A stretch of 64,000 nucleotides of DNA from Clarkia xantiana subsp. parviflora (taxonomy: Eukaryota > Streptophyta > Magnoliopsida > Myrtales > Onagraceae), in the NCBI GenBank assembly GCA_036873135.1, contig JAPTYO010000007.1:12940763-13004762 (forward strand), written 5' to 3'. Positions within the stretch are counted from its first letter, which is position 1, and each line of letters opens with the position of its first letter. This document shows, piece after piece, positions 13,680 to 24,584 of this stretch. The notes beneath the pieces were generated by a model. It worked only from the letters and a program-made list of their open reading frames with translations, was not told where the DNA came from and searched no databases. The position numbers and the translations under genes were made by a program.

Positions 13680-14530
13680 GTCAATAACCTGTGAGAGGTC
13701 TGAAGTTTGGGCCATGTGAATTTGAGAGGTCTGAAGTTTAAATTTGTGATAATAGAAGTTTGAAGTTTTGATTTGTAGATAATAGAGGTCTCCGTTAGTT
13801 TTTTCCGTTAAAATTAACGGAAAATGGTCATGTGCTTGACATGTGACCTGAAATAAAATAAAATTCCAAAAATGCCATTCTTCCACCTCACATGCTTAAA
13901 TGAAAAGACGAAAATGCCCTTAATGCCACCACTAACTCCGGCGACCACCACCCAACTCCGGCGACCACCACTCAGCTCCGGCGACCACCACCCGCTTCGA
14001 CGACCACCACCCAACTCCGGCGAGCACAACCGCGGCCCCGATTGGGCTCAAATCGGAGCCATCGGCCCCGATTGGGCCCACAAAGCTCCGATCGGAGCTC
14101 GGTGGCTCCGATCTGGGGCCACAGAGCCCAGATCGGAGCCATAGAGCTCCGATCGGGGCCGATGGCTTCGATTTGGGCCCCATCGTGGCGGTCTTCGGAG
14201 TTTGGTGGGGTCGCCGGAGTTGGTGGTGGTAGCCGGAGTTCGGTGGTGGCCGGCGGGAGCCGTGGTGGTGGCCGGAGTTGGGTTATGTTTTAATTACTGA
14301 AAGGGGTATTTTTGTCATTTCAAGTTCAATTAATTAAACTTTGATTTGTTTAAAATATTGTCAGGGGTAAATATGATATTTCACGTGTTTCTGTTAAATT
14401 TGACAGAAAATTTGGACGGAAAACCTAAACATCACAAAGTCCAAACTTCAGAACTCAGTTATCACCATTTCAATCTTCAGACCTCTCAAATTCACAGGTC
14501 CAATTTTCAGACCTCTCTCAGGTTATTGAC
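13680..14530. mobile_element. Fold-back element with long inverted ends and GC-rich core, 851 bp
   Basis: The left end GTCAATAACCTGTGAGAGG and the right end CTCTCTCAGGTTATTGAC are inverted copies. The homology continues inward for well over 100 bp (AGAGGTCTGAAGTTT and its complement; TTAACGGAAAA / TTTGACAGAAAA). The core (13930-14280) is GC-rich CCGGCGACCACCACC-type sequence plus an inverted block of CCGATCGGAGC motifs. Apparent proteins in the core are low-complexity artefacts. No clear target duplication is seen. The termini resemble the intron-4 element in style, so Mutator-like is likely but unproven. Confidence 0.7.
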
Positions 14531-14959
14531 CCAATATAAATAATGTTAAGACAAACAACTGATTTCACAATCTGAAGAAGAGACCACAAAACCGAACAAG
14601 TCTTGCGCAAGATGAATAAAATGATGAAGGAGAAGACGTCGATTTCGTGATCTGAGATGTTGATAACGAAACAATGAAAATCACAGCAGATAATATTAGA
14701 GTTTCTCCTTCATATATAAGTTTCTTTAGTGCGACTTACCATGTTTTGCTTGGAATATATTGTTATTTATTCTCTTTATATCTTACTATATTCACTTGAG
14801 CGCATCATCTGTCCCGGAGCCCTTCTTTATATCTTACTATATTCACTTGAGCGCATCATCTGTCCCATTGTCCCCTTCTTGTTCTACTTCATGCAGCCAT
14901 CATCTTCTTCTTATCAACACAACACAATAAGTCATCATCTTTTTCTAAAGGCAAAGGGA
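14531..14959. other. Non-coding DNA before the copia relic, with a 51-bp duplication
   Basis: It contains a direct duplication of CTTTATATCTTACTATATTC... (14774-14815 and 14825-14866, period 51). Its position just before a gag remnant suggests an LTR or leader remnant, but I could not pair it with a second LTR. Confidence 0.4.
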
Positions 14960-15716
14960 TCATATTGTCTTCATCAAGACAAATATTCATCATCTTCAAA
15001 GGCATCTCCTCCTTAACTAGGACAAACCTGGTCACAATCAACGCATGCATTGTCCCAACAGTCAATAAAGCTTCATGGAGACAACTTCTTCTCTTGGCAT
15101 GCTCAGGTTCATGTCCTATTATTCAGAATCATCTTATTGGCTACATCGACGACAGAACACCTCGTCCATTGGAGAAAATTCCAGCTTCATCAAACCCAAA
15201 CCGAAATTCTTGCTATGGAAACGGAAAACTATGCTTCTTCTTCATGAAATAATAGCCTACACATCAGAACGTTCCATGTTCATTATCGCCTCAGCCAAGA
15301 CATCAAAGGAGGCATAGGATAATTTGACATGTGCCTATGCAACGAAATCACGCTCTCGCATTCTGACGGTGAAGGAACGTCATACCAATTTTCACAAAGG
15401 GGACAAATCAGTTTCCGATTATCTTCAATTGATCAAGACGACTTCAGATAATATTGCAATGATTCATGCGCCTCTTGATGATCTTGACCTTGTCATATAT
15501 ACTGTGCAAGTTTTGGGACCCGATTTCAAGGAATTTTTTGCAGCTATTCATGTAATGGGTAGTTCGATTACCTTTGAAGAACTTCATGAACACTTTCTCA
15601 AGCATGAAGAAGTTGTTCTTGAGTCATCCCCATTGACAGCGAATTATGTCAAAAAGGATAGTGATAATTCTGGTCGGTGGCACAATAATAAGCTCTCCAA
15701 TTCTGCAGGATCCAAC
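14960..15716 (+). pseudogene. Ty1/copia gag relic, first part
   Basis: In shifted frames the sequence reads IKLHGDNFFSWHAQVHVLL then GYIDDRTPRPLEK, the start of a copia gag. From 15324 a 130-codon open stretch has the retrotransposon gag (UBN2-type) core: TNFHKGDKSVSDYLQLIK, LGPDFKEFFAAI and ITFEELHEHFLKHEEVVL. Frameshifts and stops before 15324 show it is dead. The frame is cut at 15716 by a 3.47-kb Mutator-like insertion and resumes at 19183. Confidence 0.8.
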
Positions 15717-15944
15717 GAGTTTTTGACCGATGTATGTCGGTTTAAACAACTAAATACATATATAGGCTACTAGAATAATTAATTACTAAACTAAGGCTAG
15801 CCGAGATGTGAGATCTCGGTAAAGAAGTGGCATCACCTAACCTCTCGATAAAGTGAATCTGACAATTTTTGGCAGAGAATCACAGTCCACTATCTTAAAA
15901 CATTGCTCTTATCTTAAAGCTGAACTACAGTACATTTTATTATA

Positions 15945-17754
15945 CTAGTGGTGGCGCGTTCGATGCACGCGCGGCGGTTGAGGATTTCAGCTTATTAGTA
16001 TCTAACATTTATCAATGAGTTTCATTTTACTATTTATTTTCTTAACTGGTAGGAAGACTTTACTGGTATGATTGGGGAAGCAACAAAAAGATAATTGTAA
16101 CACGAGTACTATACAACTTTGACAAACAAATATGCATCTTGGGTGCAATTGTAGTTTAAAGATGTACTATACAAGATGATTCTTTGCTTTTTTTCATGTT
16201 AACACTTAAATTTAGCTCAAGTCAAATCTCTCAATTAATAAGTTTATATAAATTAGTAACAAAAATTATGGTTGCTTCATCTTGCTTGTAAACCTCGTCG
16301 TTGCTGAAATGAAGGAACCTGGAAAAACTAAAGCCAATATTCGTACCAGATCTAATTACGTATAAGCATTTGAACATTGATAAATACGTAAGTCTATTTA
16401 AGTGTTTAAAGATACATTAGATATATGAGTTTAATGAAAAAAATAAGAAAAAATCGACATTATAGTTTTTTTTTTAGATTTATTAACTACTTAATTAATC
16501 ATTAATTATTAAAGGTTACTAACTAATGATACTAAGCTTGATTTTTTTGAAAGGAATTTTGCCTGCAAAAATAATATTTTCTTCAGCAAGACTAAAAGCA
16601 TTATGAATCGATCCATACCTTTTCAATAAAGATACAGTCAACTCTTAATAAACCGAAAAGCACATAGGGCCTAACCTTTGACTTGAAAAGAATGCTAAGT
16701 AACCAAAATATTCATAAATTTGAAGGCTGGATGTAAATCCTAATTCTATATTGTTTATATGCAATAAATAATAATATAAGCTATTGAGCCAAATAGTGGT
16801 CATATCGAACCAAATATATAGCTTAAAAGGCATACATTTTTATCAATCTTATTTAAAAAAATGTGTTTGCTAACTTTAGAGGTGTCTCACAGTAGTTGGA
16901 CATTGTTGCAACAACCCATATACATATGCTAAGGAAAAACAATATAGAGAAACGATAATAATAATTTAAGAAAAATGAAAAACAATATAGAAAACAATAA
17001 TTTTGAATAGCCAGACAATTTTTTTATATAATGGATAGACATCCTTTAGTAAAAGTAAAATGATAAATTTGAAGTCTAAATTAGAGCCAATAATATGTAG
17101 TGGAATCTTTGAAAATTATATTCCATCCTAACCTTTAGTAACTGGCATCCCACGCTTTATATAACACAGTTATTTCCAATAAAAAGCCAAATCCATCAAT
17201 CCACCACCATTAAGGCCCTCGCCAGCCCTTAAAGGCATCCACCGTTTGGTAGTACCTTACCTTCCATCCTAATTTTATTTTCCGTAGCACTCCACCCTAA
17301 TTCGCATGTCTTGGAAGCATCCACCAATCAGTCCACCGTTCGAACGGAATTGGCAGAACGCCGGCCAAGCGAGCACCGATTGTAATAGGTGGTGGCGGGA
17401 AGCAGTAACGGTGGAAAGAGCGGTATCAATAACTATAAACTGAATTTGTAGCGGACGAAATCTGCGGTAGCGGACGAACATACGAACGAAATAGCGGGTG
17501 GTGGGTTGGCCGACAAGAAGTTATATTAATGGGTGGGGTGGGGCCATATTCAAGCAGCAGGAATTTCCCAAGTGGTAATATTTGGAAATTAAGAAATGGC
17601 TTAATATATAACACCAATAGTTTGAGATGTCAGATGAAGGGGTATGATTTGTGAATGAAGAGGTGTGGACGTGTGGTTTGTGTAAACGGTGAAGATTAGG
17701 CTGTGAAGCATTGTAACCGATGGACATGAGGACAGGAGCAACATTTATTATAGG

Positions 17755-17787
<33 letters not shown>

Positions 17788-17792
17788 CTAGA
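15945..17792 (-). mobile_element. Probable Helitron, minus strand; 3' end clear, 5' end tentative
   Basis: On the minus strand the sequence ends GCGCGT-GCATCGA-ACGCGC (a perfect 6-bp stem) followed by CACCACTAG and then T, matching the Helitron rule of a GC-rich hairpin, a few bases, CTRR, insertion before T. The proposed 5' end is minus-strand A|TCTAGGCCATATATAT... at 17792, with ACCTATAATAAA just inside, like the 5' end at 28437. No Rep/helicase coding is visible. Between 17120 and 17750 lies a more GC-rich block I could not identify. Confidence 0.55.
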
Positions 17793-18120
17793 TAAAACAC
17801 ACGAATCCATGATTTATTTTTTACTGAAAAAATACTTCTCTGAATAAAGTTAATTACTAGCAAAATTCCTTCTATTTAAAAAAAAAATGAAAAATCCATT
17901 TCTTTAAAGAAATATGTTATTAATCATCGGTAATGAGAAATTATTATACGGACCAAACATGTCGCTTCATTTATAGGTTAATCCAATAAATGTTTTAACA
18001 ACTCATCGTTAATAAAATATAGGTAATAAAAACATGATACTTAATAAAAACTCTCATCATTCTTAATAGGAATGTAAAATTTATTGTTACTCGTAGTTTT
18101 TTTCTCCATATTAAAAATAA

Positions 18121-18659
18121 GGGTTAAGAACCTATGAAAGGTCTGAACTATCACTCATGTTAACGGGAGAGGTCTGAAATTTAAAAAGTTAATAATAGAG
18201 GTCTGAAGTTTCAATTTTGTTGATTTGAGGTTTCCCGTCCATTTTTAGGGTTAAATTTAACAGAATTGTGTGAAATGACATTTTTGCCCCTATAATATTT
18301 TGTTTTATTTAATATCTTATTTAAGAAAATGTGAAATGACAATTTTACCCCTAAAGTCAAATTAAAACCACCCAACTCCAGCCACCGCCACCTGACTCCG
18401 TCCACCACCACCCGACTCCGGCCACCACCACCCGACTCCGGCCACCACCACCCGACTCCGGCGACCACCACCTCGACTCCGACGACCACCACCTCGGATC
18501 ACGTGACTTGTACATGTCAAAAAATGGACAAAATGTAACGGTCGGACCAAAACTAGAAAAAATCTGCAAACATATGGTACCAAAACTAGGAAAAAAAAAA
18601 CATCATGGACCAAAACCCAGAAATTGTCAAACATCATGGACTAAAAGACATGTTAACCC
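18121..18659. mobile_element. Fold-back-type element with two non-matching halves
   Basis: The left half (GGGTTAAGAACC..., AGAGGTCTGAAGTTT) matches the family at 13680-14530. The right half (GTAACGGTCGGACCAAAACT ... AGACATGTTAACCC) matches the family at 63547 onward. A CCACCACCCGACTCCGG low-complexity core lies between. Flanks TAAAAATAA and TAAATTTTA agree only partly. Confidence 0.6.
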
Positions 18660-19182
18660 TAAATTTTAATTGATTAATCTATAAATGAGATACCATATTT
18701 TCTCCGTAAGTATATAGTCTGAATTAATGTAACTAGCTCTTTTTTCTATTAGTTAGACAATAAAAATGAGATATAGCCATATGAATTTGATAAATGAGTT
18801 CATAAATCAAGTTATTGCACTAGTTACTTCAAATATCTCGATCAGTCCTTAGGAAAAGATAGATCTTATATAAAAAATAAATCAAGGATTCACATTAGTA
18901 TGTTAAAAACAAAGTTATTAATAATTTAACATAGCCCATATTTCTTTGTTGGCCCGACTGAGATATAAGAAAAGGGCAATGTGTTTTTTATATTTGATGA
19001 TGCCCTCCCTAATTTGACTTGATGGACTGCCAATCTCTGCAAAAATTGTCAGATTCACTTTAGTCATGCCACTCCTTTACCGAGATCTCATATCTCGGCT
19101 AGCCTTAGTTTTGTAATTAATTATTCTAGTGATCTATATGTGTACTTGGTTGTTTAAATGAACATACATCAGTCAAAAACTC

Positions 19183-19770
19183 GGATCCAACCGTGATAAT
19201 TCAAGGATCGACTCATCCCAATTATGGTCGTTCCCACAACCAAAGACGTGCTCATTATCCCAGTCGTGCTAATTATCTCAACCAAAGTGTCTCACACTCA
19301 ACTCTAAATTACAACAGCAATACGTCCACCCAAAGGCGTCCATTAAGATAGGTTTGTCAATTTTGAGACAAGCCCGATCATACTGCCAAGACGTGTTACC
19401 AGCTTTATCCATCCAATGAAGCGGTCGCAAACTTTGCCTCTCTTGTTGCTGGATCAAGGAGTGAGTGTCTCATGGATTCAGGTGCATCTTATCATATAAT
19501 GAACGACGTTGGGTAATTAACGGCCGCATCTCCATATGAGGGACACGATGTGGCTGCTATTATTGATGGTTCCTCTCTACTAATTACATATACGGGTTCC
19601 ACTCTTATAACTTCAAACAACTCTACATTTAAATTTTTGCCCGTATTTATGTATCAAATATGACTACTAAACCTGATTTCTGTGTATAATTTTTGCACAA
19701 CTAACTCGGTTTCGGTTGAACAAAACATTAAGATGTGTGTTAAACATGTTCTAATCTTTGTAAAATGCAA
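19183..19770 (+). pseudogene. Ty1/copia relic continued: zinc knuckle and protease start
   Basis: After the Mutator-like element the copia reading resumes. At about 19345-19390 it reads CQF*DKPDHTAKTC, a CCHC zinc knuckle whose second Cys codon is now TGA. Further on, LMDSGASYHIMNDVG is the aspartic protease active-site region (DSGA). A downstream stretch (IDGSSLLITYTGST, then LLNLISVYNFCTTNSVSVE in another frame) matches the region between protease and integrase. Stops and frameshifts are frequent. Recognisable homology fades near 19770, so integrase and reverse transcriptase are not visible here. Confidence 0.75.
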
Positions 19771-20789
19771 CGCATAGGAAAACATGGCATAATTGGAAAT
19801 ATCTGAGGCGTTCAAGTAAGTTGTGCATATGTCTGAAACTGAGGCAGCATAGATGATCTTGAGGGTTGATGAAATCATTATGTGTGCTCCACGAAGGAGA
19901 GAAGATAGAATGTAAGGGTTGGAAATGTGGTAATATGTGAGGGGAAGGGATTGGATGTTCCTTTGGACTGATGTTTCAGATGGCATGTCTATTACGAGAA
20001 TTACACAATGCTTGCTTTTATGTAGTAGGTATTGTCCTGATGTGAAAATGGATATTCAATGAGGCATGAAATAGTGTTATTTTCATTTGGGATAAACAAA
20101 GGGTATGAAAAGTACCTTTGTCCCTTTTCATTTTGGTTTTGGTTGTATGGTGAAATTTTCATTTCACCAATTTTGTTTGTGCATTTCGTATAACTGTAAA
20201 TTTTATCTTAAATATTGGACAATACTTATGTGTTGAGGTTTAGGGTTGAATAAAGAAGTGGCAAGCTTTTTAATATATTTTGGTATACTTTTATGAATAC
20301 AGAAGAGACGAGGGAAGAGCCCGGGTAAGGGAGAAATAAATAACCAGACAGAATACCAGTGGGAATTATTACTTTTTCTTGGTTTTCTAACTATCTATCT
20401 ATTATATAAATGACGCTTAATTTTCTGATGCGTTTTAAAAATAAGTATTGTAAGTTACGTCAGGTTGCGAAAAAGCTTGGCTTAAAGATAATTCCTGCAA
20501 ATAAAGTCGTATTTGTAGATGTTATATCAAGATAAAGAATGAATCGTATTTTAGAAAATGGAAATTTAATCTGATCAATTTTCAATGTGTTTTGATATAA
20601 GGCCTGCAAATTCGATTGAATTTGAAAATAAATTGCATATTAGCTAAACCCATTGCAAAATATCAAGAAACTGGTAATAAAAAAATCAAGAAATAATTTT
20701 AAATATCAGTCATCAATTTTGGGAATTGTTAATATTTGTGATTTAATAAAACAGAATTATATTTCTTTAGATATCGATTATGGTATTAT
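19771..20789. other. Spacer between the copia relic and the ubiquitin-L40 pseudogene
   Basis: No gene or RNA identified. The last ~150 bases approach the duplicated L40 promoter, with TGGGCC and TGGGCT motifs at about 20790-20825. Confidence 0.45.
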
Positions 20790-20964
20790 GGGCCTGTAAA
20801 TAGATTATTTCGGCCCTCTGGGCTCAAAATTCCATAAACGCCTAATATTTTCTAACCCCACGGAAATTTCAAAGCCCTAATCTCATCGTTCCCGTATAAA
20901 ATGAAACACGCGCAAACGGCAAGTACCGTTGGAGCAGAGGAGTGATCTCTCACAGTCGACGAAA

Positions 20965-22112
20965 ATGCAGATCTTCGTGAAAACCCTCACAGCCAAGATT
21001 CAGGATAAGGAAGGTATGGACGAGAAGCAATGTATACGGCTCTGCATTACATTAACACTATGTTCACCGTGTTATTGATTTATGATCTGTTTGACTCGTT
21101 GTCCAGGGATTCCTCCGGACCAGCAGAGGCTGATTTTCGCCGGGAGCAGCTCGAAGATGGCCGGACACTTGCCGACTATAATATCCAGAAAGGTTAGCTT
21201 ATTAAATTCCATATTTGATGATTTTGCCAAGCGAATAATAATAATAACCAGGCTGAAAATATTGGAGAATAATTCAGCTGAAAATCGACTAGGATGTTAT
21301 TTGGATGTAGACAGTCTTCTCGAATGATTTAGGGATTGGATAGGAAGGATTCATTTGTGAAATTTAGTTCGATTTCAGTATTTTGATTTGTTCTTGAAAT
21401 TGGGCTTGGTGGCAGATGTGTTCTTTATGATTAGTGTTGATTTTTGCATCAAATGCACTTTGGCGGCAATCTGAGTGCTGTATAAATTGTGCTACAGTAA
21501 GCTTCAAATCCACATACACAATATTAAGTCGCTCTCTTGTGGACTTGGATGGTGTGATCGTGATTTCTTTGTTCAAAGTTCAAACACTGACGTTAACTAA
21601 TATTCTTGAATCTTCCAAATTGAGTTTAACTTTTGCAAATAAATCTTGCAGAATCAACTCTGCACTTGGTTCTCAGGCTTCGTGGTGGCATCATTGATGG
21701 CATTGGCTAGAAAATACAACCAGGACAAGATGATCTGCCGCAAGTAAGTTCCCGACTCAGTGGCTGTTCTTACAATTTACATATTCCCTTTTTATATTAT
21801 TAACTTGCAAAGTATTTCACTTCCAGGTATGTACTTGATTTTTTTAGCTATCTTCAGTTATTCTAGGCAAAGGGTTTACAATACTATTACTACCGAAATT
21901 AGATATATGCATTTTTAGTGAGTACTATTACTAATGAAATCAGATGTATGCATTTTTAAGTTCACTCTAAGCCAATGCCCAATAGCCTTGACAAATGCCT
22001 CTGTCCTGAACATTTTACTTTCTCCGCTCACTATATATGGTCAGTAAACCTAGTTTAAACCATTGCATTAACCATCAAGTTCTTGTTAGATATGAGTTGC
22101 GTCCATCTTTAC

Positions 22113-22144
<32 letters not shown>

Positions 22145-22525
22145 GAATTAATGAGCGTATGAGGGAATTAGCAGAACCTGTCAGTCTACGTTTTCATGTT
22201 CATCACTTAGAACGAATTATTTTCCTTAGAATACTTGGTAAACAAGTTTTCGTGGGTGTGTTATCCTTTTTTTCCCCAATACACCATTTCTGAAGTTGCC
22301 CTATCAGAGTAGTTTACTTACAGAAGAAATATGAATTGCAGGTGCTATGCTCGCCTCCATCCTCGTGTTGTCAACTGCAGGAAGAAGAAGTGTGGGTCTT
22401 TTTCTTTACTCTCATATATGCCGTAAATGATGAATAATCTTCACAGTGTATGTCTTGTTGCCAAAATACTGATATGGTGCTCGTTTATTGGATCACAGCT
22501 GAGGCCGAAGAAGAAGATCAAGTAA
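20965..22525 (+). pseudogene. Duplicated ubiquitin-L40 gene, decayed
   Basis: All five exons and four introns of the 3134-5344 gene are recognisable (20965-21013, 21107-21192, 21652-21743, 22342 to ~22394, 22499-22525), so this is a DNA-level duplication and not a retrocopy. Homology also covers the promoter and about 290 bases of 3' flank. Lesions: exon 1 lacks 54 bp (18 codons, in frame, residues 10-27); exon 2 lacks one A (GGGAAGCAG became GGGAGCAG), a frameshift; exon 3 lacks 11 bp between two ATCATTGA repeats; the end of exon 4 and its donor are lost. Intron 3 has gained a 28-base poly-A run. It cannot make ubiquitin or L40. Confidence 0.95.
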
Positions 22526-22878
22526 TTGATGATGGTGAAGTTTCTTGGTTCTATTCAAGTTTGGATCCCGTTGCTTACATATACTGTGCCATCATGGCTC
22601 GTAGTTTTGTTCGACACTGAGATCCATCAGTTTACATGTTACATTGCCATTATTGTTAGCAGTGATTGCACCGCTGGCTTTCCCTATGAGCAAGATCAGA
22701 TTTCATATATAACAAACAAGCACAAAGCTAATCTAATATACAATCATCGAATGTTCATAACAAGCACACAATATCATATTACGTTCGTTATTGTCTGCTA
22801 TTAACAAATCTAATCAATTCGTCTCTATGACTGCCGTCCCGTTTCGTCTGTTAAGTAACCGTACTTGAATTTTCCCGA

Positions 22879-23573
22879 TCATGTCCACGAATTCCACCAT
22901 GGCGCAGTACTAAGCGAAAAATCATCCGCATCTGCGCTGCAATTCGGTCCCAAGTTGCACCACCTATCCTCCATCAGTGACCCATCTTCATCATCATCAT
23001 CTTCTTCCTCTATGTTGAGAAGATCAAACCTCATGTCCTCCACGAAGCTCCGAGGATCCGGCACCATCTCTATCATAGAATCACCGTGATTCGAATCTTC
23101 ACCCACAAGATTCTCTTCTTTGTAGGGTTTGTTGCTGCTTTCATTCGACCTTCCTAAGATTTCGGTTAGCCTCTGGACCTAACATGAACTTAAAAAATTA
23201 GACTAACTACTTGATCAACTGTTTTAATTTATGGTATAACCGGACTAACCTCCATCTGAAGACCATGGTGTTCCTTCTTCAAAACCTCGTACGCTGTCAC
23301 TAAATTGTCGTACCTGTCTCTCAGAACATTGTAGTCTTGCTCGATCCGCTTTGACTTCCACCGAGCACGGCGGTTCTGGAACCAAATCGCCACCTGGCGA
23401 GGCTGCAGCCCTAGCTCCGCCGCCAACTCCACCTTCTTCTTGGGCTCGGGTTTAGTCTCGGACTCGAAGATAGTCTCCAGAAGCCTTATTTGTTCGTCGG
23501 TGAAGCCCTTCTTTCTGTTCTTCTTCCCCTGTTTTCGCTTCTTCACCTTCATGGAGTTCTCTGTTGTATCCAT
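22879..23573 (-). CDS. HD-Zip class I homeodomain-leucine zipper factor, ATHB-7/12-like
   Basis: Two minus-strand exons, 23250-23573 and 22879-23178, are separated by a 71-base intron; 207 aa. It is a nuclear factor that binds pseudopalindromic CAATNATTG-type sites as a dimer. The homeodomain is at about residues 17-76, with helix 3 [13 protein letters not shown]. The leucine zipper follows directly, with leucines at 84, 91, 98, 105 and 112. The tail is acidic (a run of Glu/Asp) and ends in a Trp-rich WWNSWT, as in the ATHB-7/ATHB-12 clade, whose members respond to ABA and drought. I chose the ATG at 23573 because a TATA box lies about 70 bases upstream; the in-frame extension beyond it reads through that promoter. 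The intron falls inside the zipper, as in relatives. No lesions are seen. Confidence 0.93.
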
Positions 23574-23638
23574 TTCTACTACTCCTATACCTTTGTCTTG
23601 TTGTGGTCTCACAAAACACACAGAATCTCCACTTTCAC

Positions 23639-23650
23639 TTATATATATAA
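23639..23650 (-). promoter_or_regulatory. TATA box of the HD-Zip gene
   Basis: TTATATATATAAG on the minus strand lies about 70 bases before the ATG. An ACGT core (CTACGTAAA, near 23730) lies farther upstream. It could be a bZIP site in an ABA-responsive gene, but one core is weak evidence. Confidence 0.6.
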
Positions 23651-24583
23651 TAATGGAAGGGATATATTTGCCGCCATTTTTGTGTACTACCCATACACTA
23701 CTAGTACTACTTATTCCACGGTCCAACGACTACGTAAATTATTCAAAATTTACCTTAAAATAATTATAATAACACAGAGATGTAAAATCCAAGTTCTAAC
23801 CTGAAAAATATGTTCAGCTAAACACAAGCCTACATAATTTCAGCTACACACAACTTTAAACATACGTTCGCCTTAGGATTAGTTTTAAAAAATCTATATT
23901 ACTGATCCAAATTACGAAAGACTATTATCATTATGTATACATAAATCAAATGAAGTAGCTATTCATTTCGGTGACGGGTTATAAATCTCAAACAATATAA
24001 TGCCACGTCTCAGTAGACACTTGTACATCGAACAATGCAGTAACTATATAATGGACCCTTTAAAAGGGTTAGGTGGATAAAAACAACTTAAACAGGTAAC
24101 TAGCTAGTGGGACCATTCAAGGTTTTAACTTTTACGAATGGTAAGCAGAACAGAAGTGATGAGGAAGAAAGCATAGAAAGAAAGTATAATTAATTATTAT
24201 TGCATTAATTTAAATGTGATTAAGACGTTCCACTTAATTGATTTAGCCAAAGCGACTGACTGGATCAGCATCTTTTCCTTATACTAATATTCCTCTTTAC
24301 TCATAACTTTTTGTTATTACCAATTTTACCCCAAAATAAAAGCTACTTTTACACCATAAGATATTCAAAGGGGAAGAAAACATGTTTAACTTTATTTATG
24401 AGAATTTGAGACAATTAACCAAATAATAACGACAAGAAGTTTGCGTCCGGATCTTGTATTGCGGCGATAATGCCATTTGGGGTTGTTTGCGTTTGGTTAT
24501 GGAATTATAAGAACAGCTAGTACTCTATTACCTTCGCCTTACGCGGAATCATATTCACATGGAGATGTGATACACGTTCGGAA
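23651..24583. other. HD-Zip upstream region and spacer
   Basis: AT-rich, with no gene or clear repeat. It presumably holds the HD-Zip promoter. Confidence 0.5.
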
Positions 24584-24584
24584 G

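Larger units (their letters stand above)
15717..19182. mobile_element. Mutator-like element (3466 bp) inserted in the copia gag
   Basis: It starts GAGTTTTTGACCGATGTATG and ends with the inverted counterpart (CATACATCAGTCAAAAACTC). The inverted ends run about 170 bp and share AATAATTAATTAC, CTAAGGCTAGCCGAGAT and AAGTGAATCTGACAATTTTT. Perfect 9-bp duplications GGATCCAAC flank it (15708-15716, 19183-19191), and the gag reading continues after removal. Each terminal repeat carries a hairpin on CCGAGAT...ATCTCGG. No transposase ORF is visible, so it is non-autonomous or gutted. It contains a probable Helitron (15945-17792) and a chimeric fold-back element (18121-18659). Confidence 0.88.

Noticed and set aside
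13814..14293. Several overlapping ORFs on both strands
   Set aside because: GC-rich, symmetric core of a fold-back element; both strands are open because of the repeat composition.
23574..23726. 51-codon N-terminal extension of the HD-Zip frame
   Set aside because: It reads through the TATA box and has no homeodomain-family counterpart; the ATG at 23573 gives the normal protein.
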